A DNA stretch of 64,000 nt from JAWPMT01 sp965267435 (GTDB taxonomy: Bacteria > Bacteroidota > Bacteroidia > Cytophagales > Cyclobacteriaceae), in contig OZ253960.1 of assembly GCA_965267435.1 (NCBI GenBank), forward strand, positions 1,364,001 through 1,428,000, read 5' to 3'. This document shows, in pieces, positions 37,901 to 46,453 of the stretch. Under the pieces are notes generated by a model. It was not told the origin of the DNA. It saw only the letters and a list, made by a program, of their open reading frames with translations, and did no database searches. Position 1 is the stretch's first letter; each line of letters opens with the position of its first letter. The translations under genes were made by a program, and so were the position numbers.

Positions 37901-38691
37901 GCAGCGTCTTCATACGGATTGCACTGATTCCAATTGTTTAGGCGCACATGGAATTCTTCGCCCACCTGCGCCGTGGCAGGAATGGCCACCTCAAGGCTCT
38001 CATTACCGGGCGCTACAGGATTGAGCACCTGGGACCCTAAATGCTCCTCGATGGCGCCATCGTAGGGGTAGGGTGCCTCATCGTTCCCATTGACGGTGAC
38101 TGCGCCAGTGATATTATTAAAAGATCCGTAGATCCACTGCGTCCATCTTGGCTTGTCATTGACGGAAGTCGTCACCATCAGATCCGTGCAGTTCCAGGGA
38201 CTCAAGTCTTCGAAATCTACGACCGCCGTGGTACCCGCACAAACCTTGTACAGAGTTGGTGAAGGCGTCAGGTCAGAGTCTCCATCGCCGTAGTTGTCGG
38301 TATTCCAGACTACGATCTCCTCTTGCACGGTTGTCTCTTCGATTGTATAGCAATTACTGATGACGTAAGAACTGATGGTATAAACACATCCCGCGGAGGT
38401 ATTCTCCTCGGTGTAGGTATGAGGAGAAGGCGTGTTGTAGTCGATACCATCCTGCGAACCCGTACTTCCTACGTTGATGATCGTATTCTGGGTCCCGTCA
38501 CCCCAGTCTATAACGATTTGAGCGTTGTCGTCGAGGTTGGCATAGATGGGTTGGTAAGTGATGTCCAGACCGAAAGTGGCGCAGCCTGCAGGAGTGGGGA
38601 GAAACTGACCTTTCCCCAGTTCTCCAGGTGGACACTGTCCAAATATTGATATATAACATACAACGGTAATACAAAAGAGAGACAGGCGCAT
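34954..38691 (-). CDS. PKD-repeat adhesin with type B (gliding-associated) T9SS sorting domain
   Basis: The 1245-residue protein begins with a signal peptide (MRLSLFCITVVCYISIFGQ). Several PKD-type domains are visible; three near the C-terminus carry the canonical W-x-F-G-D-G core (HWSFGDGDSS, VWEFGDGSIS, DWDFGDGESS). The last 100 residues form the type B sorting domain, starting near VTPNAFTPS and containing INDIFLP, LVYNKWGQLLFES and WDGYYRGE. Such proteins are exported by the T9SS and kept at the surface with help from a PorP/SprF protein, here encoded next to it with a 4-bp overlap. It likely serves adhesion or gliding; the ligand is unknown. A 270-bp gap upstream separates it from the DoxX gene. 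Confidence 0.92.
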   Translation of the reverse strand: MRLSLFCITVVCYISIFGQCPPGELGKGQFLPTPAGCATFGLDITYQPIYANLDDNAQIVIDWGDGTQNTIINVGSTGSQDGIDYNTPSPHTYTEENTSAGCVYTISSYVISNCYTIEETTVQEEIVVWNTDNYGDGDSDLTPSPTLYKVCAGTTAVVDFEDLSPWNCTDLMVTTSVNDKPRWTQWIYGSFNNITGAVTVNGNDEAPYPYDGAIEEHLGSQVLNPVAPGNESLEVAIPATAQVGEEFHVRLNNWNQCNPYEDAAGDLTGNTPVFRDAIIRIVAPPSPNFQTHLGDGGGPVQTTFCLGQEIFFENLTTGGNSYFWEFFDDSTGSQLLGTQTMTNPTYAWGTPGTKMIRLTATNTNVAGCSIVMEGTIEISPDAIAKIEFFDSTFQSIVTPSFCQDDTSIFYVGLRDATTNIEPATSWRWEFYDEQGQLIGSLPPDMDTYTPTQQPDTVLAFSSPGYTVVRLIARNSLTLCETVDEDTIFVYKAPEPFFEASSVCEGAPTSFFSIGAGAGPWINGDSVAMYEWDFSFDGAFSSDTIMTSGIFFERFLSDNGAMEPLSSVAGQYPVGLRITTSQGSCLAIYQDNVEVWPLPEAVISLSTESICPGEAVSIENMSYDPSFQVSYEVLIRHDSSNYEQTIPLMSTDTTMVIGNADDSVRTYRVELLAISANGCQQVSPPRSLQVLPDEDAHFIDLNYSFISSNCSPWQSTLQTDEATQGLDPDAYTWIITDAHGEVLDGYPVTKVRGDTNYHQLDYEIINTGPTNATYQIVLTTTKAGLCIANDTFNVQVSPQPTAEFARQRVDECDEVHFQLEAQQKGLQYAWEFQPPPNSLFDDGDVQYATYTRPEMAEGSLLVVFALETSNLADCSSGSVAEEVTVHSKSVDVTALFTLSDDTVKLPEADVGLTNLSSMDAIYHWSFGDGDSSTLYSPGFHSYDAPGQYQIILTVSTPICDQTFSRMVTVLHPDQVIDFEATPLEGCSPLTVKFTNNSSGALPGKYVWEFGDGSISQADEPTHTYFQGGVYTVRLRGENDRGEAGQKERSEYIHVFQSPKADFLATPQVVYIPDQPVLFRNLSSDADTYDWDFGDGESSHLSEPRHTYNEEGLYNIQLVASNELGCADTLLRQADVEAIRGGSAVTPNAFTPSLSGPTGGEVGMMGHSDLSRINDIFLPKVEGVSKFRMLVYNKWGQLLFESQSQYRGWDGYYRGELSPAGVYVYRLDLTYSDGREEIKAGDLTLIR

Positions 38692-38961
38692 GGTTGTTCA
38701 GATTTGATGTCATAGTCGATGTAATCCTGAGACCCGGCTGCGGGAAAAGCCGCGTCTATGCTATCATTAGTAGATTAAGCGTTGGCCTTATAGACAACGG
38801 TTATCAGTGGGGGTTTCCAGAAGAGTCAAAAAATATCTTCCAAGACGCGATGGGGCCCCGTGGTTTCTTTGCTAATTCCCAATTGTTCAATTGCCCATTC
38901 AGCTGCATCGCCCTCCTTACCAAGTCAAATGACAGCGCCTTGAGGGTCATTGTCCTTTGCT

Positions 38962-39318
38962 CTACTCAAATCTCCGATAAATCCACAACCCTGCATAGAT
39001 CAACAGGAACTGTACGACCAACCGAATGGCAGGCGCTGGGGGAGGCCCAATCGCTGGTTCTTCCCGGAGCAGATCCCAAACGTGGATGGGTAGAAAGGCG
39101 ATCATCAGCAGCATGAAAAGTAATCCACCTATTTTCTGGTATTTGGGAATAACCAGGGCTATGGCCACCACCAACTCCGCTATCGCCGCCATAATATTAG
39201 CCAGCGTGATAGGCATGAAACCAGGAATCATAGGGGCATATGCCTCTGGTTTCAGGACATGTGCAACAGCTCCAGCAAGCATAGGAAGGGCCAGTATGTA
39301 GGGAAATACTTTTTTCAT
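38962..39318 (-). CDS. DoxX-like small membrane protein
   Basis: About 118 residues from the ATG at 39318 (MKKVFPYILAL); an ATG at 39339 would add seven residues. Four transmembrane helices are visible: YILALPMLAGAVAHVL, LANIMAAIAELVVAIALVI, IGGLLFMLLMIAFLPIHVW and LVVQFLLIYAGLWIYRRF. The pattern fits the DoxX/DoxD-like family, whose members are linked to quinone- or sulfur-related redox functions, though most are uncharacterised. It is divergent from the AraC-type regulator gene, so the short 80-bp region between them probably holds both promoters and may be controlled by that regulator. Confidence 0.85.
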   Translation of the reverse strand: MKKVFPYILALPMLAGAVAHVLKPEAYAPMIPGFMPITLANIMAAIAELVVAIALVIPKYQKIGGLLFMLLMIAFLPIHVWDLLREEPAIGPPPAPAIRLVVQFLLIYAGLWIYRRFE

Positions 39319-39400
39319 TCGGAGTAAGCTTGGACGCATAATTTAGCGATTTCTGCTGCCTGCATGGTTTTGATGGGCAAATAATGCCAGCACATATTGC

Positions 39401-40540
39401 ATGTACTATATCCAACTCGCTTGCAGCATCTTCCTTACCTTTATAGGCTGCAGCCTCAGTTGCGTACTGGTTTTGACATTTTCCAAATTTCTATCGATCC
39501 TATCTATCGCCCTGGCTTTCCACGGGTTAGCACTTGCGCTGCTGATCCTGATCACGAAGAAGGTCAACCGACTGACGATCACCTATTCTTCATTGTTGCT
39601 CGTCATCTCTCTTATCCTGGTTGAATACTTCCTTTCCTATGGCGGCCTCGAGAAGATCATGCCTCATCTGATCGCGGCGAAAATCCCACTGCTCATGCTA
39701 TTGGGGCCGCTCTACTTCCTGTGGAGTGCTTATAAATCCGGGATGGTGGCGAGACCGTCAGATACACTCCATGCCATTCCGTTTTTAATTGTTGTGGCAT
39801 TATTATTCCCATTCTACCTTTTGCCAGGCACAGAAAAGGTAGCCGTAGCAGCCTCGGAGGATGGCAAATGGATCAGATCTGCCTATCTCATCGCCACCTT
39901 CCTTCACTTGCTGATCTATGTCCTTTTTACGAAGAAATACCTGGTCAGTCAATTAGAGCCAAAAGTGCCTGACAAGACGCTGATTACACAGATGCATCGT
40001 GGTTTCCTTATTCTCCTCACGGGCTTTGGAGTAGCCATCACTTACTCCCTGATCGGGGACGCACCGATTGCCATGCTGCGCTACGCTTTTGTGCTTGCAC
40101 TGGGAGCACTACTGCACATACTCGCTTACGGGTTGGTGAAAACGCCCGGCAGCTTCATGGTTAAGCAAAGCCTGGTGGACGAAGAGCTTCAAATGCTTGC
40201 TAGCAAAGCACAACAATACCTGGAAATCGAGCAGCCCTACCTTCAGAAGGGATTTAGCATGAGTGACCTCTCACAAGCGCTTTCATCCAACGAAAAATAC
40301 ATTTCGAAAGCCTTTAACGACGTCCTCAAGACGAGCTTCACCTCTTATATCAATGGCTTGAGGATCAAAGAGGCGAAACGCCTGTTGCTGGAAAATGATG
40401 ATAAGATCTATGCTATCGCGCTCGACTCAGGTTTCGCGAGCAAAAACAGCTTCACACGCGTCTTCAAGCAATTTACGTCCTACACCCCTGCGGAATTCCG
40501 CAATCTCCACAGAACGCAGGAGTCACAATTCATGAATTGA
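39401..40540 (+). CDS. AraC family regulator with membrane-embedded N-terminus
   Basis: The 379-residue protein has about seven hydrophobic helices in its first 240 residues (e.g. SLLLVISLILVEYFLSYGG, AIPFLIVVALLFPFYLLPG, YAFVLALGALLHILAYGLV). The C-terminal 100 residues form an AraC-type double helix-turn-helix, with MSDLSQALSSNEKYISKAFN and IKEAKRLLLEND...IALDSGFASKNSFTRVFKQF. This architecture, a multi-helix sensor linked to a DNA-binding domain, is common in Bacteroidota. It stands 49 bp upstream of an FtsX-type permease and divergent from a DoxX gene; both are likely targets. The signal is unknown. Confidence 0.92.
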   Translation: MYYIQLACSIFLTFIGCSLSCVLVLTFSKFLSILSIALAFHGLALALLILITKKVNRLTITYSSLLLVISLILVEYFLSYGGLEKIMPHLIAAKIPLLMLLGPLYFLWSAYKSGMVARPSDTLHAIPFLIVVALLFPFYLLPGTEKVAVAASEDGKWIRSAYLIATFLHLLIYVLFTKKYLVSQLEPKVPDKTLITQMHRGFLILLTGFGVAITYSLIGDAPIAMLRYAFVLALGALLHILAYGLVKTPGSFMVKQSLVDEELQMLASKAQQYLEIEQPYLQKGFSMSDLSQALSSNEKYISKAFNDVLKTSFTSYINGLRIKEAKRLLLENDDKIYAIALDSGFASKNSFTRVFKQFTSYTPAEFRNLHRTQESQFMN

Positions 40541-40589
40541 ACCTTCCTTCTTAACAGGAGTCGTTTACACCTGCTAAACCTACTAGCAA

Positions 40590-43043
40590 ATGTTAACAAG
40601 GAACTTCAGGTTTCTCCGACGATTGGTTGCGAGGAATACCTACTATTATATACTTACATGGCTGGGCCTCGTGACTGCCATGGGAACTGCTCTACTCATC
40701 TATAGCTACTCCACATCTGAGAACAGCTTTGACAAGCAACATGAGCATGCCGGGGATCTGTACCGGGTACACTTTACGATTCACAAGGACGGCCGTCTCG
40801 AATCAGTCAATGCCAACAGTACGCCAGTGGTTGGTCCCTTGCTCTATGAGCAACTAGAGGGTGTCGAAGACTTTGCGCGGCTCTATCCTCGCAGCGGCAG
40901 CACCGTACAGATCATCAATCAGGCCAACGAGCGACTGATTTATCCCGAAGACCAGATCTATCATGCAGATTCGAGCTTCTTCAGAATGTTCGATTTCCCT
41001 CTGCTGATAGGTGATCCCAAGCAGGTGCTGAAGGGCCCTTTCAGAGCCCTGACGAGTCGTCGTTTTGCGGAGAAGGCATTCGGCTCCGTCGAGCAAGCGC
41101 TGGGCAATACATTTCAACTCAGTGAAGAGGAGACCTATACTATTGAGGGTGTCTTTGAAGATCTACCCCTTAACACACATCTGGACTTTGAGGTGGTGCT
41201 GTCTTTTTCAACATTGGAAATCCTGAACTGGACGAGGGACGACATCAAAACAGATTGGGGCTGGTACAGTCATTACAATTTTTTGCGCCTGAAAGAGGGA
41301 CGGCACGTGGACGCCATCAATAAAGAAATCCTCGCTGTCACCAAGCCTCACACGCGTACCATCGATGAGCGCATCAATGGAGGCCTCACTTATGCGCTCT
41401 TCCCCGTCGAGGATATTTACCTGGAATCCAACGTCCGAGGCGAGATGGATCGCAAGGGTAATGGTTTCCTCGTGCGCTTCATGGGCATTATTGCCCTCGT
41501 CGTACTTGCATTGTCCCTAATCAATTATTTGGGGATCACCGCCTCGATCAGTCTCAATCGTATCAAAGAGACGGGCTTAAGGAAGATATTGGGCAGCGAA
41601 AAGCGCTCACTCCTGATGAGTTTCTTTTTCGAGTCGGGAATGCACCTAACTTTTTCGTTCATCCTCGCCTATGCTGCACTATTGACGCTCTGGGATCATC
41701 TGCCTGCCTTCACAGGAAAGGTCATCCCGATATCGATCCTTTTGTCACCAGGCCTCTTCGCCCTGGTGGTCCTTGCGATCATCATTATGAGTATCGCTTG
41801 TGGGCTCTATCACTACTTCATCGTCTCCAGGGTAGACCTCGTGACGTCACTCAAAGGGGCGGATGCTCCTGGCAGAACTTCCTATCTTTTCAGAAAGGGT
41901 ATTCTATTCATTCAATACCTCGCTGGTGTCAGCCTTGTCATTTTGACAATCGTTGGCTATCAACAGATCAGCCTTCTGAGCAAAACAAACCCGGGGTTCC
42001 ACCACGAAAATAAATTGGCCATCAAGCTGCGAAGGACGCGTGGCGATAATGAGTATTTCAGAAAGATCGACGCCTTTTCCAAGGCCCTGGCAGCGATCAG
42101 TGGAATTGAAGAAACGGGACTTTCATCCCACATTCCTTCTGAGGAAATAGGATGGACCAGTGGCGGCAAGATCAACGGTCAACAGACCACGATCAAGTTT
42201 CACCACTATGCGATCGACGAACAGTTCTTCGAGCTGTACGGCCTGGAGATGGTCGCCGGCAGCAACTACACCGAGAACATCCCCAGAAATCAACGGTCGA
42301 TCATCATCAATGAGCGAGGCCTCCGGTCACTGGGACTCGGGGAAGCAGCCGAGGCCATTGGAAAGACGTTCCTCTACGGCGGGGGAACCGAAAACCCTTA
42401 CAGGATTATTGGTGTGGTCCGCGACCATTTCCAAAGGGGCCTGAAGCACGAGGTGGACCCTATCGCTTTCCACTTTCTCCCCGGCCATGCCATTTACACG
42501 GGGTCCGCTTATGCCACAATCAAAGTTGGGTCCTCCGCATCTGTGGCACGTATGACCAAAGCCATCGCTTCCCTGTGGAGGGATCACTTCGGAGGATTGG
42601 AGATCGAATACAGCGATGTCAGCCAGCGCTACCTGGCGCAGTATGAGACCGACAGAAAAGCATTTGAGTTACTGACATTCTTTACCATGGTGGCCATCAT
42701 GATTGCCCTCTGCGGTCTGATCGGCATCGTTGCCTTTACTGTGAGACAGCGAACAAAGGAGGTAGGGATTCGCAAGGTTCTGGGTGCAAGCCTCCAGCAG
42801 ATCCTCTTGCTACTCAGCAAGTCCTATCTTCTCATTATGACCGTCGCGAGTGTCTTGGCCTGGTGCCTGTGCTACTACGCGCTGGAGCAGTGGCTTTCAG
42901 GTTATCCGCAACGTGTATCAATCAGTTTCGCGGCATTTGTTATTGCTTCGATAGCCGTATTATTCCTATCCGGCGTGATCATTGTCTTTCAATCTCTGAA
43001 GTCAGGGGTGAGAAATCCGATCGAGACATTGAGGACGGACTGA
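40590..43043 (+). CDS. FtsX/MacB-type ABC transporter permease
   Basis: The 817-residue protein lacks the prefix domain of the homologue at 15927 but has the same core: an N-terminal transmembrane helix (about 22-42), a MacB-like periplasmic domain with HEHAGDLYRVHFTIHKDG, an FtsX block (about 295-425) with ETGLRKILGSEKRS, a second periplasmic domain, and a last FtsX block containing EVGIRKVLGASLQQI. It would pair with an ATPase encoded elsewhere, since none is nearby. It lies 49 bp after the membrane AraC gene, so it may be regulated by, or cotranscribed with, that gene. Substrate and role (export or envelope remodelling) are not visible in the sequence. Confidence 0.9.
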   Translation: MLTRNFRFLRRLVARNTYYYILTWLGLVTAMGTALLIYSYSTSENSFDKQHEHAGDLYRVHFTIHKDGRLESVNANSTPVVGPLLYEQLEGVEDFARLYPRSGSTVQIINQANERLIYPEDQIYHADSSFFRMFDFPLLIGDPKQVLKGPFRALTSRRFAEKAFGSVEQALGNTFQLSEEETYTIEGVFEDLPLNTHLDFEVVLSFSTLEILNWTRDDIKTDWGWYSHYNFLRLKEGRHVDAINKEILAVTKPHTRTIDERINGGLTYALFPVEDIYLESNVRGEMDRKGNGFLVRFMGIIALVVLALSLINYLGITASISLNRIKETGLRKILGSEKRSLLMSFFFESGMHLTFSFILAYAALLTLWDHLPAFTGKVIPISILLSPGLFALVVLAIIIMSIACGLYHYFIVSRVDLVTSLKGADAPGRTSYLFRKGILFIQYLAGVSLVILTIVGYQQISLLSKTNPGFHHENKLAIKLRRTRGDNEYFRKIDAFSKALAAISGIEETGLSSHIPSEEIGWTSGGKINGQQTTIKFHHYAIDEQFFELYGLEMVAGSNYTENIPRNQRSIIINERGLRSLGLGEAAEAIGKTFLYGGGTENPYRIIGVVRDHFQRGLKHEVDPIAFHFLPGHAIYTGSAYATIKVGSSASVARMTKAIASLWRDHFGGLEIEYSDVSQRYLAQYETDRKAFELLTFFTMVAIMIALCGLIGIVAFTVRQRTKEVGIRKVLGASLQQILLLLSKSYLLIMTVASVLAWCLCYYALEQWLSGYPQRVSISFAAFVIASIAVLFLSGVIIVFQSLKSGVRNPIETLRTD

Positions 43044-43063
43044 GCTTGGATCACAGAGATCCC

Positions 43064-43096
43064 CAACTACAAATACCCCTCTGTTATTTATAGTTG
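43064..43096. terminator. AT-rich hairpin downstream of permease gene
   Basis: CAACTACAAATA (43064-43075) pairs with TATTTATAGTTG (43085-43096) with one mismatch around a 9-base loop, 20 bp after the permease stop. No T-run follows, so it may be a weak terminator or an mRNA-end structure. Confidence 0.3.
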
Positions 43097-43157
43097 CTGG
43101 CATGTTGGCTTTCCTGCCTAAATTCGCTGTTAGGATTATACTACTAATAGACAAATA

Positions 43158-46100
43158 ATGCGTGTATTCAGCCTTTTTGCTTCGTTGCTATTGACTTATT
43201 CATTGCACGCGCAGCTGGCCAGCTACAGCTACGATGTCAATGGCGATGATCAAATTGGTGGCTATCACCCTGATACGATTGTGGGCACACCCGACTTCTC
43301 CAGCGGCGAATACATGGCGCTGGACTCTGGCGAATATCTTGTGCTCCCCGATGCATTACCCGCTGCCATCGATTCGACGGCCTCATTGGAAATACTTCTG
43401 AGATTCAAAGTCGACGGGGATTGGCGAGCTACCGAGGCGATCAATGGGTCCGGAGAAGAAGCCCGAGTCATTTTTACCACCAAACCAGACTACGACCAAA
43501 GGACTGAAGGCTTCGATATCGCGGCAAGGGAATGGGAAAGCGACCTGTGGATCATCACCACATTCGGTGATGGCATCCTTGATGAGAATGGTATGCAAAG
43601 CGAGGGCAAGCTGGATTTCGTCGCTCAAATAGACTCTGGAATCTGGTACGACCTGTCCGTGAAGTTCGTTTTCGATGAAGACACGCCTTTCATTCAATAT
43701 GTCGTCAATGGCACGTCCTCTATATCCTACTATGACGACCGCGTCGACTACCAGGGCTTCCAGCAAAGCATTCAAACACGCCCAATGGTTGTAGGCTCAG
43801 CACCCGATAATTCAGTAGCCACCCAGCTTCCAAGTATGGACTTGTCGCTGGACTACGTGACCATCGCTAGTCCCGCATTGCCCGGTGATCCTGACAAAGT
43901 GGAGTCCGCACTGAATGCCATGATCGAGCACATGAATGGCCAGGCCTCGTGGACCGATACGCAACTTGACTCCATTAAAGCAGTCTTTGTCGCCAATTGG
44001 GATGATGCATCCTATGCCGCCAAAACCTCAACGGTCCATACCTTCATGGATACCTATTCCGACACCGAGGGCTTCGTCTTCACACTGCAATACAACGCGG
44101 AGTTCCCGGAAGATTTTGGTCCGTTAAAGGCCGTGCAATTCCAAATCCAGCAGTGGATAGCAGACAATCAATACACATCCGAGACAGTCACGGACATGGA
44201 AGGCATCGTATTCAAGGAGCACGAAAGATTCCCAGGAACCGTGAGCGAATCGGCGGAGCGCCTCACAGCTGCTACTTTCACAGTAGATGGAGATTATCAA
44301 ACCGATCCGGGCTTTTACCTGAACGATCAGGAGTACGTACGGCGTCCCACCGGTTACTTTGTTCCGGCAGGAGAGGTGGTGACGATTACCGTACCAGACG
44401 CGGCGATTGATCAAGGCCTGTCCGTGTATGTCGGGGCGCATCGCAAAAACATTCAAGAGACCTGGAATGAGCTAAGGCGTTTCCCAAGGGTAAGCACAAC
44501 GTTTCCCCTGGATACCAAAACCATCACCGTTGCCAATCCATTTGGAGGAGGGCTCTACGTAGCTATTCCGGATGGGAATCAATTGGGGCCCTTAACCTTC
44601 GAGATCGATGGAGCCGTAAAAGGCGCCTACTATAGCACCAAGGAAGGTTTTGCCAATTCGCTGACGGATTTCCAAGCGGAAATCGCGAAGGCGGAAGTAC
44701 CGTACGTGGATATGGAATCTGACAATTTCATGACCACCATCACTCATGGAATGGCAGCAGAAATGACTGACCCAGACTCCGTGCTGTCCTTCTGGGACAA
44801 AGCCTTTGACGCCGTCAACGTGGCTCTGGGTCGACCTGAGGAGCGATTCCGGGGCGAATACATCATCCAGGATAGACAGTCCCATGTAAAGTATACTGCC
44901 GCACCCGCTGCTTATCCTATGTCCCTCGAAGTCTATGCATATCCCTATGAATTTTCCTATCAGCAGCCGGTGGATGTGGAGTCAGGAAGGGATTGGTACA
45001 GTGGTTCAGTAGTTACTTCCTTCAATTACATATTGTTTCATGAGTACGGCCACCTGCACAATATGCCAACCTTGCTTCACGAGCAGGAAACGAATGTCCA
45101 CCTCCCCGCCACGGCCGTCTACAGTGAGGTCATGGGTGAATCGATCGACTCAGCCTTTGTATACGCTCTGGACCAGCGGCTGAACCTCGAGCAAGCGACA
45201 TTCGATTGGATCTTCACCTCCAACTTCAGAAACGGCGAGCGCATTGGCCCGGAGCCCGACAACCCGTGGGATCAGTTGCTGTACCAGAGCAGGGGCCTGG
45301 TGAAAATCGTGGATATCGCGAAAATGTTCGGCTGGGAGGCACTGGGGGACATTCACGGCTACTTCTATGACTACCGAACAGCCAACCCTGAATGGGACCC
45401 ATACGGCTTGGAAGATGACGAGTACATCAGAGCAGCCTCGGAAGTGATGGGATTCAATATGTGTCCGCACTTCGAGTTTCATGGGATCATCCCGTCCGAC
45501 AATCTTATCGAGGAATTGAAGTTTATGCCGACATCAGATACCATCAAGCAAAGGATACTTCACTACCGATCGCTAGTCCCGGCTAACAACGCCGCCTTCA
45601 CCGAAATCTACGACCATGTCACGCCCAAGATCAGCGAGCAATTTCATGTCCCCCGATGGGACGAGTGGCGGGCGAGCTACGACGAGGACTTTGCAGCTTC
45701 GGTGCTCCAAAGAATCGATACAATTCTAGCCAGGTATTATGACCTCAGCATCGAAGATCTCAATATCCAACCAACGATCACGGGTTTATCCAGAACCTTG
45801 ACCATGGAGTCAAATACCTCTATCACACTATCGCTGGATGACCTGCTAGTGGATGACAGTGATCATGACTATCCCAACGACCATACCCTGGCAATCGCAG
45901 AAGGGGAGGACTATGCGGTTGATAGTTTGACCATTACGCCGGCAGCAGACTTTGTCGGAACGCTGTCAGTGCCACTCACGGTGAGTGACGGAATCGAAGA
46001 GAGTGCCGTGTACACGGCAGAGATTTCGGTCGAAGCGGTTTTGGCGCTCAACCAGCCCGGTGAAGAATACACTTTCTATCCGAATCCTACACCGGACGGC

Positions 46101-46286
46101 GTGGTACGCGTCAAAGAAGCTCCGGTTGGCTCCACCTACTCGGTCATTGATCTGACCGGACGGTTGCACGAACAGGGAGTGATCGGATACGACAAGAAAG
46201 TCAAGATAAATAGTCGGGGAACATTTGTGCTGGAGATCGTTAGCAGCGAAGGTGTCAAGATCAAAGGGCAGGTCGTCCGCAAGTGA
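43158..46286 (+). CDS. T9SS-exported M60-like (enhancin/mucin-type) metallopeptidase
   Basis: The 1042-residue protein has a signal peptide (MRVFSLFASLLLTYSLHAQ). A concanavalin/LamG-like domain occupies about residues 20-250. The M60-like peptidase region (about 380-800) starts with the conserved TGYFVPAGEVVTITVPDAA and SVYVGAHRKNI strands and has the zinc motif H-E-Y-G-H near residue 628, followed about 25 residues later by a Glu in VYSEVMGES, the usual gluzincin arrangement. A cadherin-like or Ig-like domain follows (about 870-960) and a type A T9SS sorting domain closes the protein (TFYPNPTPDG ... GQVVRK). M60 enzymes cleave heavily glycosylated proteins such as mucins. The N-terminal lectin-like domain would help bind such substrates. 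Convergent with the GH16 gene. Confidence 0.88.
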   Translation: MRVFSLFASLLLTYSLHAQLASYSYDVNGDDQIGGYHPDTIVGTPDFSSGEYMALDSGEYLVLPDALPAAIDSTASLEILLRFKVDGDWRATEAINGSGEEARVIFTTKPDYDQRTEGFDIAAREWESDLWIITTFGDGILDENGMQSEGKLDFVAQIDSGIWYDLSVKFVFDEDTPFIQYVVNGTSSISYYDDRVDYQGFQQSIQTRPMVVGSAPDNSVATQLPSMDLSLDYVTIASPALPGDPDKVESALNAMIEHMNGQASWTDTQLDSIKAVFVANWDDASYAAKTSTVHTFMDTYSDTEGFVFTLQYNAEFPEDFGPLKAVQFQIQQWIADNQYTSETVTDMEGIVFKEHERFPGTVSESAERLTAATFTVDGDYQTDPGFYLNDQEYVRRPTGYFVPAGEVVTITVPDAAIDQGLSVYVGAHRKNIQETWNELRRFPRVSTTFPLDTKTITVANPFGGGLYVAIPDGNQLGPLTFEIDGAVKGAYYSTKEGFANSLTDFQAEIAKAEVPYVDMESDNFMTTITHGMAAEMTDPDSVLSFWDKAFDAVNVALGRPEERFRGEYIIQDRQSHVKYTAAPAAYPMSLEVYAYPYEFSYQQPVDVESGRDWYSGSVVTSFNYILFHEYGHLHNMPTLLHEQETNVHLPATAVYSEVMGESIDSAFVYALDQRLNLEQATFDWIFTSNFRNGERIGPEPDNPWDQLLYQSRGLVKIVDIAKMFGWEALGDIHGYFYDYRTANPEWDPYGLEDDEYIRAASEVMGFNMCPHFEFHGIIPSDNLIEELKFMPTSDTIKQRILHYRSLVPANNAAFTEIYDHVTPKISEQFHVPRWDEWRASYDEDFAASVLQRIDTILARYYDLSIEDLNIQPTITGLSRTLTMESNTSITLSLDDLLVDDSDHDYPNDHTLAIAEGEDYAVDSLTITPAADFVGTLSVPLTVSDGIEESAVYTAEISVEAVLALNQPGEEYTFYPNPTPDGVVRVKEAPVGSTYSVIDLTGRLHEQGVIGYDKKVKINSRGTFVLEIVSSEGVKIKGQVVRK

Positions 46287-46350
46287 GTCATGGCCGCCCA
46301 AATCCTGGAGGGGAGGGCGGTGGCAGGTACGCTATCAACAATCCAGGGAG

Positions 46351-46393
46351 CAATAAAAAATGTGTGCGGAAAGTCATTTCAACTTCCCGCACA
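46351..46393 (-). terminator. Intrinsic terminator after the GH16 gene
   Basis: TGTGCGGAAAGT (46363-46374) and ACTTCCCGCACA (46382-46393) form a 12-bp stem with one mismatch and a 7-base loop. On the minus strand the stem is followed directly by TTTTTTATT (46360-46352), giving the standard form of an intrinsic terminator about 60 bp past the stop of the GH16 gene. Confidence 0.65.
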
Positions 46394-46453
46394 TCTCACC
46401 CTAGATAACCAATAATGATTCTTACTTCAAAGAGACTGGCACCACTACAGGCA

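Noticed and set aside
38692..38961. Hairpin-forming sequence cggct...agccg near 38733-38751 as a terminator
   Set aside because: The stem is only five base pairs and no T-run follows on either strand.
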